DNA of 64,000 nt from an uncultured Bacteroidia bacterium. Its GTDB lineage: Bacteria > Bacteroidota > Bacteroidia > Bacteroidales > Prolixibacteraceae. A program made the translations under genes and the position numbers. The stretch is from the NCBI GenBank assembly GCA_903850335.1, contig CAINLJ010000143.1, positions 1 through 64,000 of the forward strand, in the 5' to 3' direction. How positions within the stretch are numbered: position 1 is the stretch's first letter; each line of letters starts with the position of its first letter. Below the pieces are notes generated by a model. That model was not told the origin of the DNA. It saw nothing but the letters and a program-made list of their open reading frames with translations, and searched no databases. Of this stretch, positions 1-9,160 are shown piece by piece.

Positions 1-790
1 ATTCACCATCATTATTAATATTATCAATGATCCATTCAGAACCATTTTTAGAATATAATTGATAATTTGACACATCATTAGATGTATAACTTAATTCTAT
101 TAATAGACCTCCTCTTTTGTCTTCATCAACCCTCCTTGGATCAGGTGAAAATGAATAATAATTATATTTGGTTAATCCTGGGATGTTAAGATAATTTTTT
201 ACTGATGACACTGACTTATTACTACCTCGTCCCCAAACCGCCGTTTGATCTATTGTTGTGTTAGCAGTATAAGCAGCAGCACTTGGGGCAAGCAACCCAT
301 TTCCATATGTTATAGTTGCAGTACTTGTATGATACCAGTAACCATTTACCTTATTAAAGGTATAGAATTTATTATCAGGAGTGGCATTCCACAAACTTCC
401 CATCAAATCATCCATGGAGTATTGATCGACATCATAGTATCCACTTCCCATAGTCCCATAGTGCCCTCTTGCGTAACCATTGCCACCGCCGCTGGTGCCA
501 CCTGAGTTGTTAAATTCTGCAGCTTGTAAACCCCAAAAGTAGGCATTAACGGCAGGATTATTAGGAACCAATAACATTCCACTCGGATCATTGTATTTCA
601 ACGGATTATTCAATCCATACGAATACCGGTTGTAGTGCTGTGTGTTGGTTGGATCCTGTACATAGTTATCTGCACTCAAAAACCTTCCTACCAACGGATC
701 GTAAATCCTGCCATTCATATTGTACAGATTAAACCATGAAAGAAATTCATGACTGGTAAACCCACGGTCGGCAAATAGGGTCTCTCTACT
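1..790 (-). CDS. Rhs/YD-repeat-associated core domain C-terminal module (partial; runs off the left edge)
   Basis: Minus-strand translation reads ...SRETLFADRGFTSHEFLSWFNLYNMNGRIYDPLVGRFLSADNYVQDPTNTQHYNRYSYGLNNPLKYNDPSGM..., the classic Rhs core signature, followed by a variable C-terminal extension. In-frame TAA at 791-793 just upstream; no ATG before the core motif. Confidence 0.85.
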
Positions 791-845
791 TTAATTACTC
801 CGACATGGAAAACATTGTTGTATCATCTCAGAGAATAAGTTCAAT

Positions 846-1136
846 TCACCACTCCGTAAAAAACATTATATAAACAAATATGAAATATAATATTATTGGA
901 ATTAGGGTGGTAATAATATGTTGTTTTAGGATATTCCTTTCATAATTATTGAGATTTCTATTATTTTTCAGTACCAAATAAACCTTTATATAGTCACTAA
1001 AACGCTCAATATTTTTGCCGCAATCAATATTTTCTTTTTTCAAAATCTGATAAACATTCGGTCGAAATACAATATTGTAAATTACGAAAAAGCCAGATAT
1101 GCAAATAATTATAACACCCAAATAAAAATTATTCAT
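846..1136 (-). CDS. small two-TM membrane protein of unknown function (possible Rhs-associated immunity protein)
   Basis: 96 aa ORF with hydrophobic segments at both ends, located next to the Rhs module on the same strand. Confidence 0.5.
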   Translation of the reverse strand: MNNFYLGVIIICISGFFVIYNIVFRPNVYQILKKENIDCGKNIERFSDYIKVYLVLKNNRNLNNYERNILKQHIITTLIPIILYFIFVYIMFFTEW

Positions 1137-1143
1137 GCTATTT

Positions 1144-2816
1144 AGAGTCTGTCTTTAGTCTATAAAATATATGATTATCAGCTATATATATTTGATTTTT
1201 CGAAAACTTCTTTTTATCTTGTTCACGAATTAAAGATAGCTGTTACTATGAATTTATACAATGATTTGGTGTTAAAATTTGAGAAACCCGACTGGTCAAA
1301 GAACCCAGAATTTGGTGTTTTCGATACTATTCTTGAACTTCATCCCGAGATTTATCACATTTTCAAGTCTGATATTGTTGGAAATGAAGATATTAGTGTT
1401 TTTGGCCGTAAGGATACACCCACAGTTGAACAGATTGTCAGGGCGGCGATTTATAAAGAGTTAAAAGGTTACGACTACCGTGAGCTTGAATATGCTCAAA
1501 GCGATTCCCGGATTTGTGCTACATTTATCAAGCTTGATGAGCGCACACCTTTTTGTTTCCAGACATTTCAGAAGTATATTTCAAGAATCCAGCAGGACAC
1601 GCTTCATAAAGTATTGGTTGAGATCGTAAAAATTGCTGTTGATGAAGGCTATGAAGATATAAGCAAGATCAGACAGGACAGTACCGTTGTTAAAAGTAAC
1701 ATCCATTACCCAACCAATAATTCCCTCGTGTGGGATTGCATCCACGAGAGCCATCGTTTATTGAGTCACCTGAAAGATGAGATGAAAACGCTCTCGTTTA
1801 TTGACTATACCAAGTCTGCCAAAAGTACCTATTTCAAGATAAACGTCACTAAATCAAAGGATAAGCAAGCCGATCTGTTTAAAAAACAGTTGATTACCTT
1901 TACTAAAGCAATTAATCAGGTTTCCAATATTGTAAAAAAAAAGTTCGACGGCCTTAAAGCCTATATCCTTGTCTGTGAACTTGAAGAATTGATTCCAATT
2001 ATGGAAAAGGTTTACAACATAACTTATCGGAAACAGATTCAGGGAGAGAGCGTACCAAACAGTCAGAAATTGTTCTCAATATACGAACTGCATACCGATA
2101 TCATCGTTAAAGGTGGACGGGATGTGTTATTCGGACACAAAGTCAATCTGGCTACAGGCAAAAGCAACCTGATTATAGATTGCAATATACCCGAGGGAAA
2201 CCCATCTGATTCTACATTATTCAAACCTGTCATCGACAGGGTGATAAACAATTACGGGATAACACCCCGAGATTCTTCCACCGATGGCGGATATGGCAGT
2301 AAAGAGAATTCAGATCATTGTAAATCAAAGGGTATAGTAAATATTGTGTTCAATAAAGTAGTAGGTAGCCTCCAAAACATAGCATCCAGTCTTAAAATGG
2401 AAACCATGTTAAAGAAATGGCGCAGTGGTATTGAAGCAGTAATCTCAAACCTTAAACGGGGCTTTGACTTACGGGTTTGTACCTGGAAAGGATTTAAACA
2501 TTTTAAAGCGAAAGTTATGTGGAGTGTCCTGGCCTACAACATCAGGGTAATCACAAACATGACCTTAGTCCGAATAGCGGACCTTGCCAGAGAAGTTTGA
2601 TGGTATAAACAGAATTTTTATCACGACTCTTTAGTTTGAGTACAATATATTATATTATTATGTTTATCAAATGAGAATTTCTAGCTTTTTCGGAGTAATT
2701 TTTCGTGACAGAACCGCAAAATTACCATCTGATCGGAAATCAATATCCATTCACCGAGAAAATTTATCAAAGCGGAGCAAAAATTTCAAAAATAAGTGAC
2801 TTTAAAGACAGACTCT
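1144..2816 (+). mobile_element. complete insertion sequence with terminal inverted repeats
   Basis: TTAGAGTCTGTCTTTA at 1142-1157 and its reverse complement TAAAGACAGACTCTAA at 2803-2818 bracket a single intact transposase ORF. Confidence 0.85.
1248..2600 (+). CDS. DDE transposase (IS5/IS1182/ISNCY-like)
   Basis: 450 aa; RQDSTVVKSNIHYPTNNSLVWD, DSSTDGGYGSKEN and C-terminal RSGIEAVISNLKRGFDLRVCTWKGFKHFKAKVMWSVLAYN motifs typical of DDE transposases; inside the TIRs. Confidence 0.85.
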   Translation: MNLYNDLVLKFEKPDWSKNPEFGVFDTILELHPEIYHIFKSDIVGNEDISVFGRKDTPTVEQIVRAAIYKELKGYDYRELEYAQSDSRICATFIKLDERTPFCFQTFQKYISRIQQDTLHKVLVEIVKIAVDEGYEDISKIRQDSTVVKSNIHYPTNNSLVWDCIHESHRLLSHLKDEMKTLSFIDYTKSAKSTYFKINVTKSKDKQADLFKKQLITFTKAINQVSNIVKKKFDGLKAYILVCELEELIPIMEKVYNITYRKQIQGESVPNSQKLFSIYELHTDIIVKGGRDVLFGHKVNLATGKSNLIIDCNIPEGNPSDSTLFKPVIDRVINNYGITPRDSSTDGGYGSKENSDHCKSKGIVNIVFNKVVGSLQNIASSLKMETMLKKWRSGIEAVISNLKRGFDLRVCTWKGFKHFKAKVMWSVLAYNIRVITNMTLVRIADLAREV

Positions 2817-2906
2817 AATTAATAATTTATGAACTAAGCTTATTTAAAATGACTAAAAAATCTCCAGATTATCAAAGACTTAGTATTAACAATTTATCTA
2901 AAATCT

Positions 2907-5900
2907 ATGAAAAGTAAACAGATTATTCTCTTTTTATTAATTTTTGTGTCCATGGGAGCATGGGCTCAGAAAAAAATCACCGGCAGGGTGACTGATTTCA
3001 GTAATTCTCAGACCCTTCCTGGGGTCACGGTACTGATCAAGGGAGATAAAACCACGGGCACAATTACGGACGTTGATGGTCAATTCACAATTACTGTTCC
3101 AAATGAAAAGAGTACACTTATCTTTTCATTTATTGGTTTTGCCCCCCTTGAAGTTGTAGTCGGAAATCAGGCTAACATTAATGTGCAGTTAAAGATGCTT
3201 ATACAAGGACTTGAAGAGGTTGTTGTTATCGGTTACGGAACAATGAAAAAGAGCGATTTGTCAGGTGCAAGTTCTTCTTTGTCCGGAGACAAACTAAGGG
3301 GAACCATTTATGCTAACCTTGATCAGTCATTGCAGGGCAGGGTAGCCGGTGTAACAGCTGTTCAGACATCGGGTCAGCCGGGTTCATCCGTTTCTATCCG
3401 GGTTCGTGGTCAAAGTACCATTAATGCCAATGCTGAACCACTTTATGTCGTAGATGGTGTACCTGTTCAGATAGCCGGAAACTCAGGTGCAAGTTTCGGT
3501 TTGCAGGACGCTTTGGGTAATGGTTCTACCTCCACCATCTCACCACTTTCAAACATTAATCCTGCCGATATCGTATCGATGGAAGTTTTGAAAGATGCCT
3601 CTGCAACGGCGATCTACGGTTCGCGTGCATCTAATGGGGTTATTCTTATTACAACCAAACACGGGAAAGTTGGTGAGGCAAAGTTTACTTATGAAGGGAT
3701 GTATGGGGTACAACGGCAGGCAAAAAGGCTGAAAGTGATGGATTTACAGCAATTTGCCGAATTCAGTAATTCAATTGCAGCAGAAACTGCAGGACGGGAA
3801 CCACGTGTTGAGTTTCTTGATCCTTCTATCTTAGGTAAAGGAACCAACTGGCAGGATGCAGTCTTCCAGATAGCACCTATGCAAAGTCATACCATTAATG
3901 CTTCGGGAGGTACTGATGCTGTAAAATACTATGTTGGAGGATCTTATCTTGGACAGGATGGTACAGTTGTTGGAACTAAATTTAACCGTTACTCTGTTCG
4001 CGCCAATCTTGATGCTCAACTTAAAAGATGGCTGAAGATGGGTGTAAACTTAAGTTTCTCTAATACAGATGAGCGCTTGGGATTGGCGGATAGTGATGAA
4101 GGGATTATCAATATCGCTTTACTCTCTACACCTGATGTCCCAATTTACGATATCCTTGGAAACTACACGAGCGTAACCCGCGAGGGGGTTGCTTCACGGG
4201 TAAACCCAATCGCCAAAGCTTTACAGGAGGATAATTTGCTAAAACGCTTCTCATTAGTTGGTAATATCTTCTTTGATGTTACCTTTATGAAGAATCTTAC
4301 CCTTCACTCTGAAATTGCTATGGATAAGGGAAGTTCAAACGCTGAACGATTTTTACCCAAAGCAACTTATGGAAACTGGTCTCGTGCCATTAATAATGAT
4401 TCCAAACAAACCAACCAAAACTTATTTTGGCAGCTTAAGAACTATCTAACCTATTCGAGAGACTTTGGAAAACATAAAGCTACAGCGATGCTGGGTCAGG
4501 AAATGTCTGAATCGAATTGGCAGTATATCAGTATAAGTGCTTCAAATCTTCCGGATAATACTGTTCACAACCCTTCTTTAGGTCAGGATCCTAAAATTGG
4601 CGGAGGTTTTGGAAGCAGTTCGCTGGCTTCCGCATTCGCACGCGGCACTTATAATTACGACAATAAATATTTTGCAACCTATACTTTCCGTCGTGATGGT
4701 TCTTCAAATTTTGGTCCGCTGAACCGATGGGCAACTTTCCAGGCGGGTGCTGCCTCGTGGCGACTGACTAACGAAGCTTTTATGGAATCCCTCAAGTCAA
4801 CTGTCAGCAACGCGAAATTGCGTGTTGGCTGGGGACAAACAGGTAATCAGAATATTGGCGGATATCGCTGGGGTGCTGCCATTTCTCCGATGGAATCGGG
4901 GCTGGGCATAGGATACCGTCAAAGTGGAATTGCTAATCCTTACATCAAATGGGAAACCCAGGAACAATTAAATATCGGTCTTGATTTAGGGCTTCTTAAC
5001 GATCGCATTGAATTAGTTGCGGATGTTTATGATAAGAAATCACATGGAATGTTAATGCAAATGCAATTGCCCTCCTATATGGGAACCCGTGGCAACAGTT
5101 CAAGTGCTTTGGCAGCGCCTTACGGAAACTATGGAACAATAGATAACAAAGGATTTGAGCTTGCATTGACTACCCATAATTTTAAAGGAGCCTTTGAATG
5201 GGACACCGATTTACAACTAACCTTTAACAAGAATAAACTGATTGCCCTGGACGGAACAAAATCCTCGGCTATTGAGGGTTATGGGCAGTGGAGCGATGTG
5301 GTTACAAGAACAGAAATTGGTCAGCCACTTTATAATTTTTATGGTTACAAGGTTATAGGAACTTTTAAGGACAAGGCCGATATTTTAAATAGTCCGATCC
5401 AGGAAAAGAATCCTGCAGATGGGGTATCCTTCAGCCGCACTAACACAGTATTTCCGGGCGACCTTAAGTTCGCTGATATCAATAAGGATGGTAAAATTGA
5501 CGATAAAGACAGAACCAACATCGGATCGCCTATGCCTAAATTTACATTCGGATTTAACAACTCTTTCCGTTATAAAAATTTTGATCTGAATATATTTATA
5601 AATGGATCTTATGGGAACAAGGTTTTCAACTATTCGTCAATCAGTATGTCAAGTATGACTACGATGTGGAACAACCAGTTGGCAACTGTTACGGACCGGA
5701 CCAGGTTGGCTGAAGTAAATCCTTCATTGACTTATCCTTATGTGAATTCAACTGGTCAGACTATTAACAATTGGTTTGATGATATCGATAATGTGAAAAT
5801 TGCAAATCCGGGAGCTAAACTTCCACGGGCCATTCAAAATGATCCAAACAACAATCATCGTTTGTCAGATCGTTATATCGAAGACGGATCCTATTTGCGT

Positions 5901-6137
5901 GTTAAAAATATAGCTCTGGGTTACAATTTTCCTAAAAAAGTGTTGGGTAAACTTCATCTGCAATCATTACGAATTTATGCAAATATTCAAAATCTGGTTA
6001 CTCTGACTAAATATACGGGGTTTGATCCCGAAATTGGAGCAAGTACTGCAAGTGCCTCCGGCAATGTTTATGGACTGGATAATGGTCGTTATCCTTCACC
6101 ACAGCTCTATACCTTCGGATTAAATCTATCATTCTAA
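2907..6137 (+). CDS. SusC/RagA-family TonB-linked outer membrane protein
   Basis: 1076 aa; signal peptide, carboxypeptidase-regulatory-like domain (KKITGRVTDFSNSQTLPGVTVLIKG), plug (VVVIGYGTMKKSDLSGA), C-terminal beta-barrel. Confidence 0.97.
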   Translation: MKSKQIILFLLIFVSMGAWAQKKITGRVTDFSNSQTLPGVTVLIKGDKTTGTITDVDGQFTITVPNEKSTLIFSFIGFAPLEVVVGNQANINVQLKMLIQGLEEVVVIGYGTMKKSDLSGASSSLSGDKLRGTIYANLDQSLQGRVAGVTAVQTSGQPGSSVSIRVRGQSTINANAEPLYVVDGVPVQIAGNSGASFGLQDALGNGSTSTISPLSNINPADIVSMEVLKDASATAIYGSRASNGVILITTKHGKVGEAKFTYEGMYGVQRQAKRLKVMDLQQFAEFSNSIAAETAGREPRVEFLDPSILGKGTNWQDAVFQIAPMQSHTINASGGTDAVKYYVGGSYLGQDGTVVGTKFNRYSVRANLDAQLKRWLKMGVNLSFSNTDERLGLADSDEGIINIALLSTPDVPIYDILGNYTSVTREGVASRVNPIAKALQEDNLLKRFSLVGNIFFDVTFMKNLTLHSEIAMDKGSSNAERFLPKATYGNWSRAINNDSKQTNQNLFWQLKNYLTYSRDFGKHKATAMLGQEMSESNWQYISISASNLPDNTVHNPSLGQDPKIGGGFGSSSLASAFARGTYNYDNKYFATYTFRRDGSSNFGPLNRWATFQAGAASWRLTNEAFMESLKSTVSNAKLRVGWGQTGNQNIGGYRWGAAISPMESGLGIGYRQSGIANPYIKWETQEQLNIGLDLGLLNDRIELVADVYDKKSHGMLMQMQLPSYMGTRGNSSSALAAPYGNYGTIDNKGFELALTTHNFKGAFEWDTDLQLTFNKNKLIALDGTKSSAIEGYGQWSDVVTRTEIGQPLYNFYGYKVIGTFKDKADILNSPIQEKNPADGVSFSRTNTVFPGDLKFADINKDGKIDDKDRTNIGSPMPKFTFGFNNSFRYKNFDLNIFINGSYGNKVFNYSSISMSSMTTMWNNQLATVTDRTRLAEVNPSLTYPYVNSTGQTINNWFDDIDNVKIANPGAKLPRAIQNDPNNNHRLSDRYIEDGSYLRVKNIALGYNFPKKVLGKLHLQSLRIYANIQNLVTLTKYTGFDPEIGASTASASGNVYGLDNGRYPSPQLYTFGLNLSF

Positions 6138-6156
6138 ATTTCAGAAAGGAAATAAA

Positions 6157-7863
6157 ATGAAAATACTTAACATTAGAAATTTGGCGATAGCCACAGTTTT
6201 GTTGGCCGGAATGGTCTCATGCAAAACATTTTTAAATCGTCCTGCCGAAGACAGCTATACTATTGACGGTTTTTACCAAACGGATGCACAATGCTTTCAG
6301 TCTGTAAATCCGATCTACAACTCACCCTGGTACGATTTTCAACGGGGTTTTATGAAAATTGGCGAAGCATTATCCGGGAACCTCTATTATGGTACCGATG
6401 ACGCTTATCAATCATTTGTACTTAAATCAAGCGATCAGCCTTTACGCGATGCATCTGCCTCACTCTGGTCGGTGAATGCTTATTGCAACGGTATCGTTGA
6501 TAATATTAATTTAAAGGCAGGACCCGCTGTTACCTTAGCCGCCAAGAACACGGTAAAAGGTGAGGCAATGACCTGGAAAGCTATGGCTTACTTTTATCTT
6601 GTCCGTTGCTTTGGGGCTGTACCGATTATTCACAACAACGCAGAAGTTATTTCTTCAAACCAGTCTAATTTCCTGAAAAGAAATAATATTGCAGATGTGT
6701 ATACCTATATTGTGAAAACTCTGGAGAAAGCTATCGAATTTCTCCCGGAGCATAATCAGCCGGGCAGGATCGATAAGTACAGTGCCTATGGTCTTTTGGC
6801 TAAAGTTTATCTCGCAAAATCAGGTTACGGATCATCGGGCACCCGTAATGCAGGAGATCTTGCTAAAGCTGCTGAATATGCCAAAAAAGTTATTGATCAA
6901 AGCGGCCGGTCATTGATGCCTGTCTTTTCCGATTTATTTCGTCTCAAAAATAATTTAAATCAGGAAAGTCTTATTTCCTGGCAATGGACTGTGAGTACTC
7001 ACTGGACCAGTCAGAATACAGAACAATCAGACCTTGCTATCGCCGGCTTTTCCGAATTTGCAGATACCTGGGGTACCTGGACTGGCTTGACAATAGATCT
7101 TCAGAATGCTTTTGGTGAAGATGCCCGGAAGAAAACGGAGCGCAATAATGATGATGCGCGCCGCAAAGCAACGATGATGATGATGAGCGACCATTACGAA
7201 TATTTCTGGGTTGACAAAGGTGGATTTACCTATGACTGGAACGGTGCAAAAGTAACTCATCCCGATGGCAGTTCAACCCAACTTACCTATGGCAGTTCAA
7301 CAGGTTCGAACTGCGTAAAACACCTTGTAGGCGACAATAATGACCACATTCTAGGCAGTGGAGTTGGAATGGCACGTATGCAAACATCATTAAGTACCCA
7401 CCTTCTCCGCCTGGCCGATGTATATCTGATTTACGCTGAGGCAATATTGGGAGATGGCGCATCAACAGCTGATGCGACGGCGCTAAGTGCATTCAATACT
7501 GTTCGTGGCCGTTCAGTTAAAAATTATGTTCCTAAAACCTCTATCACCTTCGATGATATTTTCAAAGAACGTCGTCTTGAGTTGGCAGGTGAAGGTGATT
7601 TCTGGTATGATTTTGTCCGCTTAAGCTATTATAAACCCGATGATGCTAAAGCCCGTTTATCTGCACAGGAACGTGGTTACTGGAATAATTTAGATGGGTA
7701 TTACAAAGGGACGAATCTGGCTAGTGACGTTACTTTAGGCTCATGGAAAGTTCCCGCAAGCAACATTAGTTTTGAGATTCCGTTCCCCGACACTGATCTG
7801 GCAATGAATCCTCATCTTACGGATGCCCCTGTACCCTTTGACTTTGGTTCCATTGGTTATTAA
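6157..7863 (+). CDS. SusD/RagB-family nutrient-binding outer membrane lipoprotein
   Basis: 568 aa directly downstream of SusC; lipobox (AGMVSC), FKERRLELAGEGDFWYDFVR motif. Confidence 0.95.
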   Translation: MKILNIRNLAIATVLLAGMVSCKTFLNRPAEDSYTIDGFYQTDAQCFQSVNPIYNSPWYDFQRGFMKIGEALSGNLYYGTDDAYQSFVLKSSDQPLRDASASLWSVNAYCNGIVDNINLKAGPAVTLAAKNTVKGEAMTWKAMAYFYLVRCFGAVPIIHNNAEVISSNQSNFLKRNNIADVYTYIVKTLEKAIEFLPEHNQPGRIDKYSAYGLLAKVYLAKSGYGSSGTRNAGDLAKAAEYAKKVIDQSGRSLMPVFSDLFRLKNNLNQESLISWQWTVSTHWTSQNTEQSDLAIAGFSEFADTWGTWTGLTIDLQNAFGEDARKKTERNNDDARRKATMMMMSDHYEYFWVDKGGFTYDWNGAKVTHPDGSSTQLTYGSSTGSNCVKHLVGDNNDHILGSGVGMARMQTSLSTHLLRLADVYLIYAEAILGDGASTADATALSAFNTVRGRSVKNYVPKTSITFDDIFKERRLELAGEGDFWYDFVRLSYYKPDDAKARLSAQERGYWNNLDGYYKGTNLASDVTLGSWKVPASNISFEIPFPDTDLAMNPHLTDAPVPFDFGSIGY

Positions 7864-7890
7864 ATCATAAATTTTAAAAGCAAATAAGAT

Positions 7891-9135
7891 ATGAAAAAAT
7901 ATATATCCACAATACCTAAATTGCCAGGAACACTTCTGTTGCTCATACTGATTTTATCAGGAGCTTTTTTCCATGCATGTAAAAAAGACTCCGGAACCGG
8001 TGGGGGAATTCCAGTGGTTAAATACATCCGCATAACAGATCCGTTAAAATCTGACTCGCTTGTATCTCACGCATTTATGGGTAAAACCGTTGCCATTATG
8101 GGAGAAAACCTGCAAAATGTGATGGAGATATGGTTTAATGACCAATCTGCGATTCTCAATACCAGTTTTATGACCGGCACAACAATTATTGTTGCCATCC
8201 CCAATGTAATTCCGGAAACAGTTACTAATGAATTAAAACTGGTGATGAAGGATAAATCGGTTGTTAAATATCCTTTTGGAGTTGATGTTCCTTCGCCGCT
8301 GGTCGAATCTCTGTTGTGCGAATATGTTAAAGATGGCGGAACAGCGGTAATCGAGGGTAATTTCTTTATCGATGATCCGGGTACGCCACTTAAGGTCATC
8401 TTTCCAGGAAATGTTGAAGGTCAGATTCTGGGTGTTAAACTCAATGAGATCAAGGTAAAAGTTCCTTCAGGTGTTGGCCCTGGGCCAATCGTTGTAAAAA
8501 GTATTTATGGTTCATCGCGATCGACTTTCTATTTCCGCGATGACCGGAATGTTTACTTAAACTTTGATGAATTCACATCGGGTGGAAGCTGGCGTTCAGG
8601 AACGACTCTTTCAGACGCAAACAGTCTGGACCGGAAATATCTGATGTTGAAAGGTACTGTTGCTGACGGAGTCGGAGCTGAAGATTATGCCGGAGGTGGT
8701 TTTGTTTGTGAACTTTGGGGTGATGCAAACGGGCGCCCGCAAAAGAATTTCTTCACAGGAAGTCCGGCAGACTACCTACTGAAATTTGAAGCGAATGTTG
8801 TCGAATGGTCTGGTGCATATCTGAATATATGCTGGGGTCCATGGGCTTCAAGTGTTGGTCCTTATCAAAACCAGCTCTATTGGGGAGACGTAAATGCCAG
8901 AGGCTTGTGGAGACCGTGGGAATCCAATGGGGGCTCTTTTAAGACAGATGGCTGGATTACAGTTACAATTCCAATGAGTGATATGAAATATGACAAGAAC
9001 TTTGCGGCTAAAGATTTTGATCCATCAAAATCTGGAAGCATGTCATTGTGGATGAAGGGGCCTGCTGCCAAAACCGGGGGGAATTGCAAAATGGAAGTCT
9101 ATTTTGATAATTTTCGGATCGTACCCAAGAAGTAA
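7891..9135 (+). CDS. IPT/TIG-domain surface glycan-binding lipoprotein (SGBP-like)
   Basis: Lipoprotein signal (GAFFHACKK), TIG-like repeats, C-terminal jelly-roll-like domain; position directly after SusD. Confidence 0.8.
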   Translation: MKKYISTIPKLPGTLLLLILILSGAFFHACKKDSGTGGGIPVVKYIRITDPLKSDSLVSHAFMGKTVAIMGENLQNVMEIWFNDQSAILNTSFMTGTTIIVAIPNVIPETVTNELKLVMKDKSVVKYPFGVDVPSPLVESLLCEYVKDGGTAVIEGNFFIDDPGTPLKVIFPGNVEGQILGVKLNEIKVKVPSGVGPGPIVVKSIYGSSRSTFYFRDDRNVYLNFDEFTSGGSWRSGTTLSDANSLDRKYLMLKGTVADGVGAEDYAGGGFVCELWGDANGRPQKNFFTGSPADYLLKFEANVVEWSGAYLNICWGPWASSVGPYQNQLYWGDVNARGLWRPWESNGGSFKTDGWITVTIPMSDMKYDKNFAAKDFDPSKSGSMSLWMKGPAAKTGGNCKMEVYFDNFRIVPKK

Positions 9136-9160
9136 TTTTAATATTTAACAAACATTTGCT

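Noticed and set aside
245-505. ORF 245-505 (+) and 403-591 (-)
   Set aside because: Both are out-of-frame shadows of the Rhs core/C-terminal reading frame on the minus strand.
791-2700. 11-bp inverted match AATTACTCCGA (near 793) / TCGGAGTAATT (near 2690) around the IS
   Set aside because: Not at the IS boundaries, short and AT-rich; plausible by chance at this distance.
8067-8399. Antisense ORF of 110 aa (and similar ones at 10177-10449, 10903-11247, 15877-16188, 16157-16504, 42028-42384)
   Set aside because: Lie wholly opposite strongly supported CDSs, with no domain signal; typical shadow ORFs.
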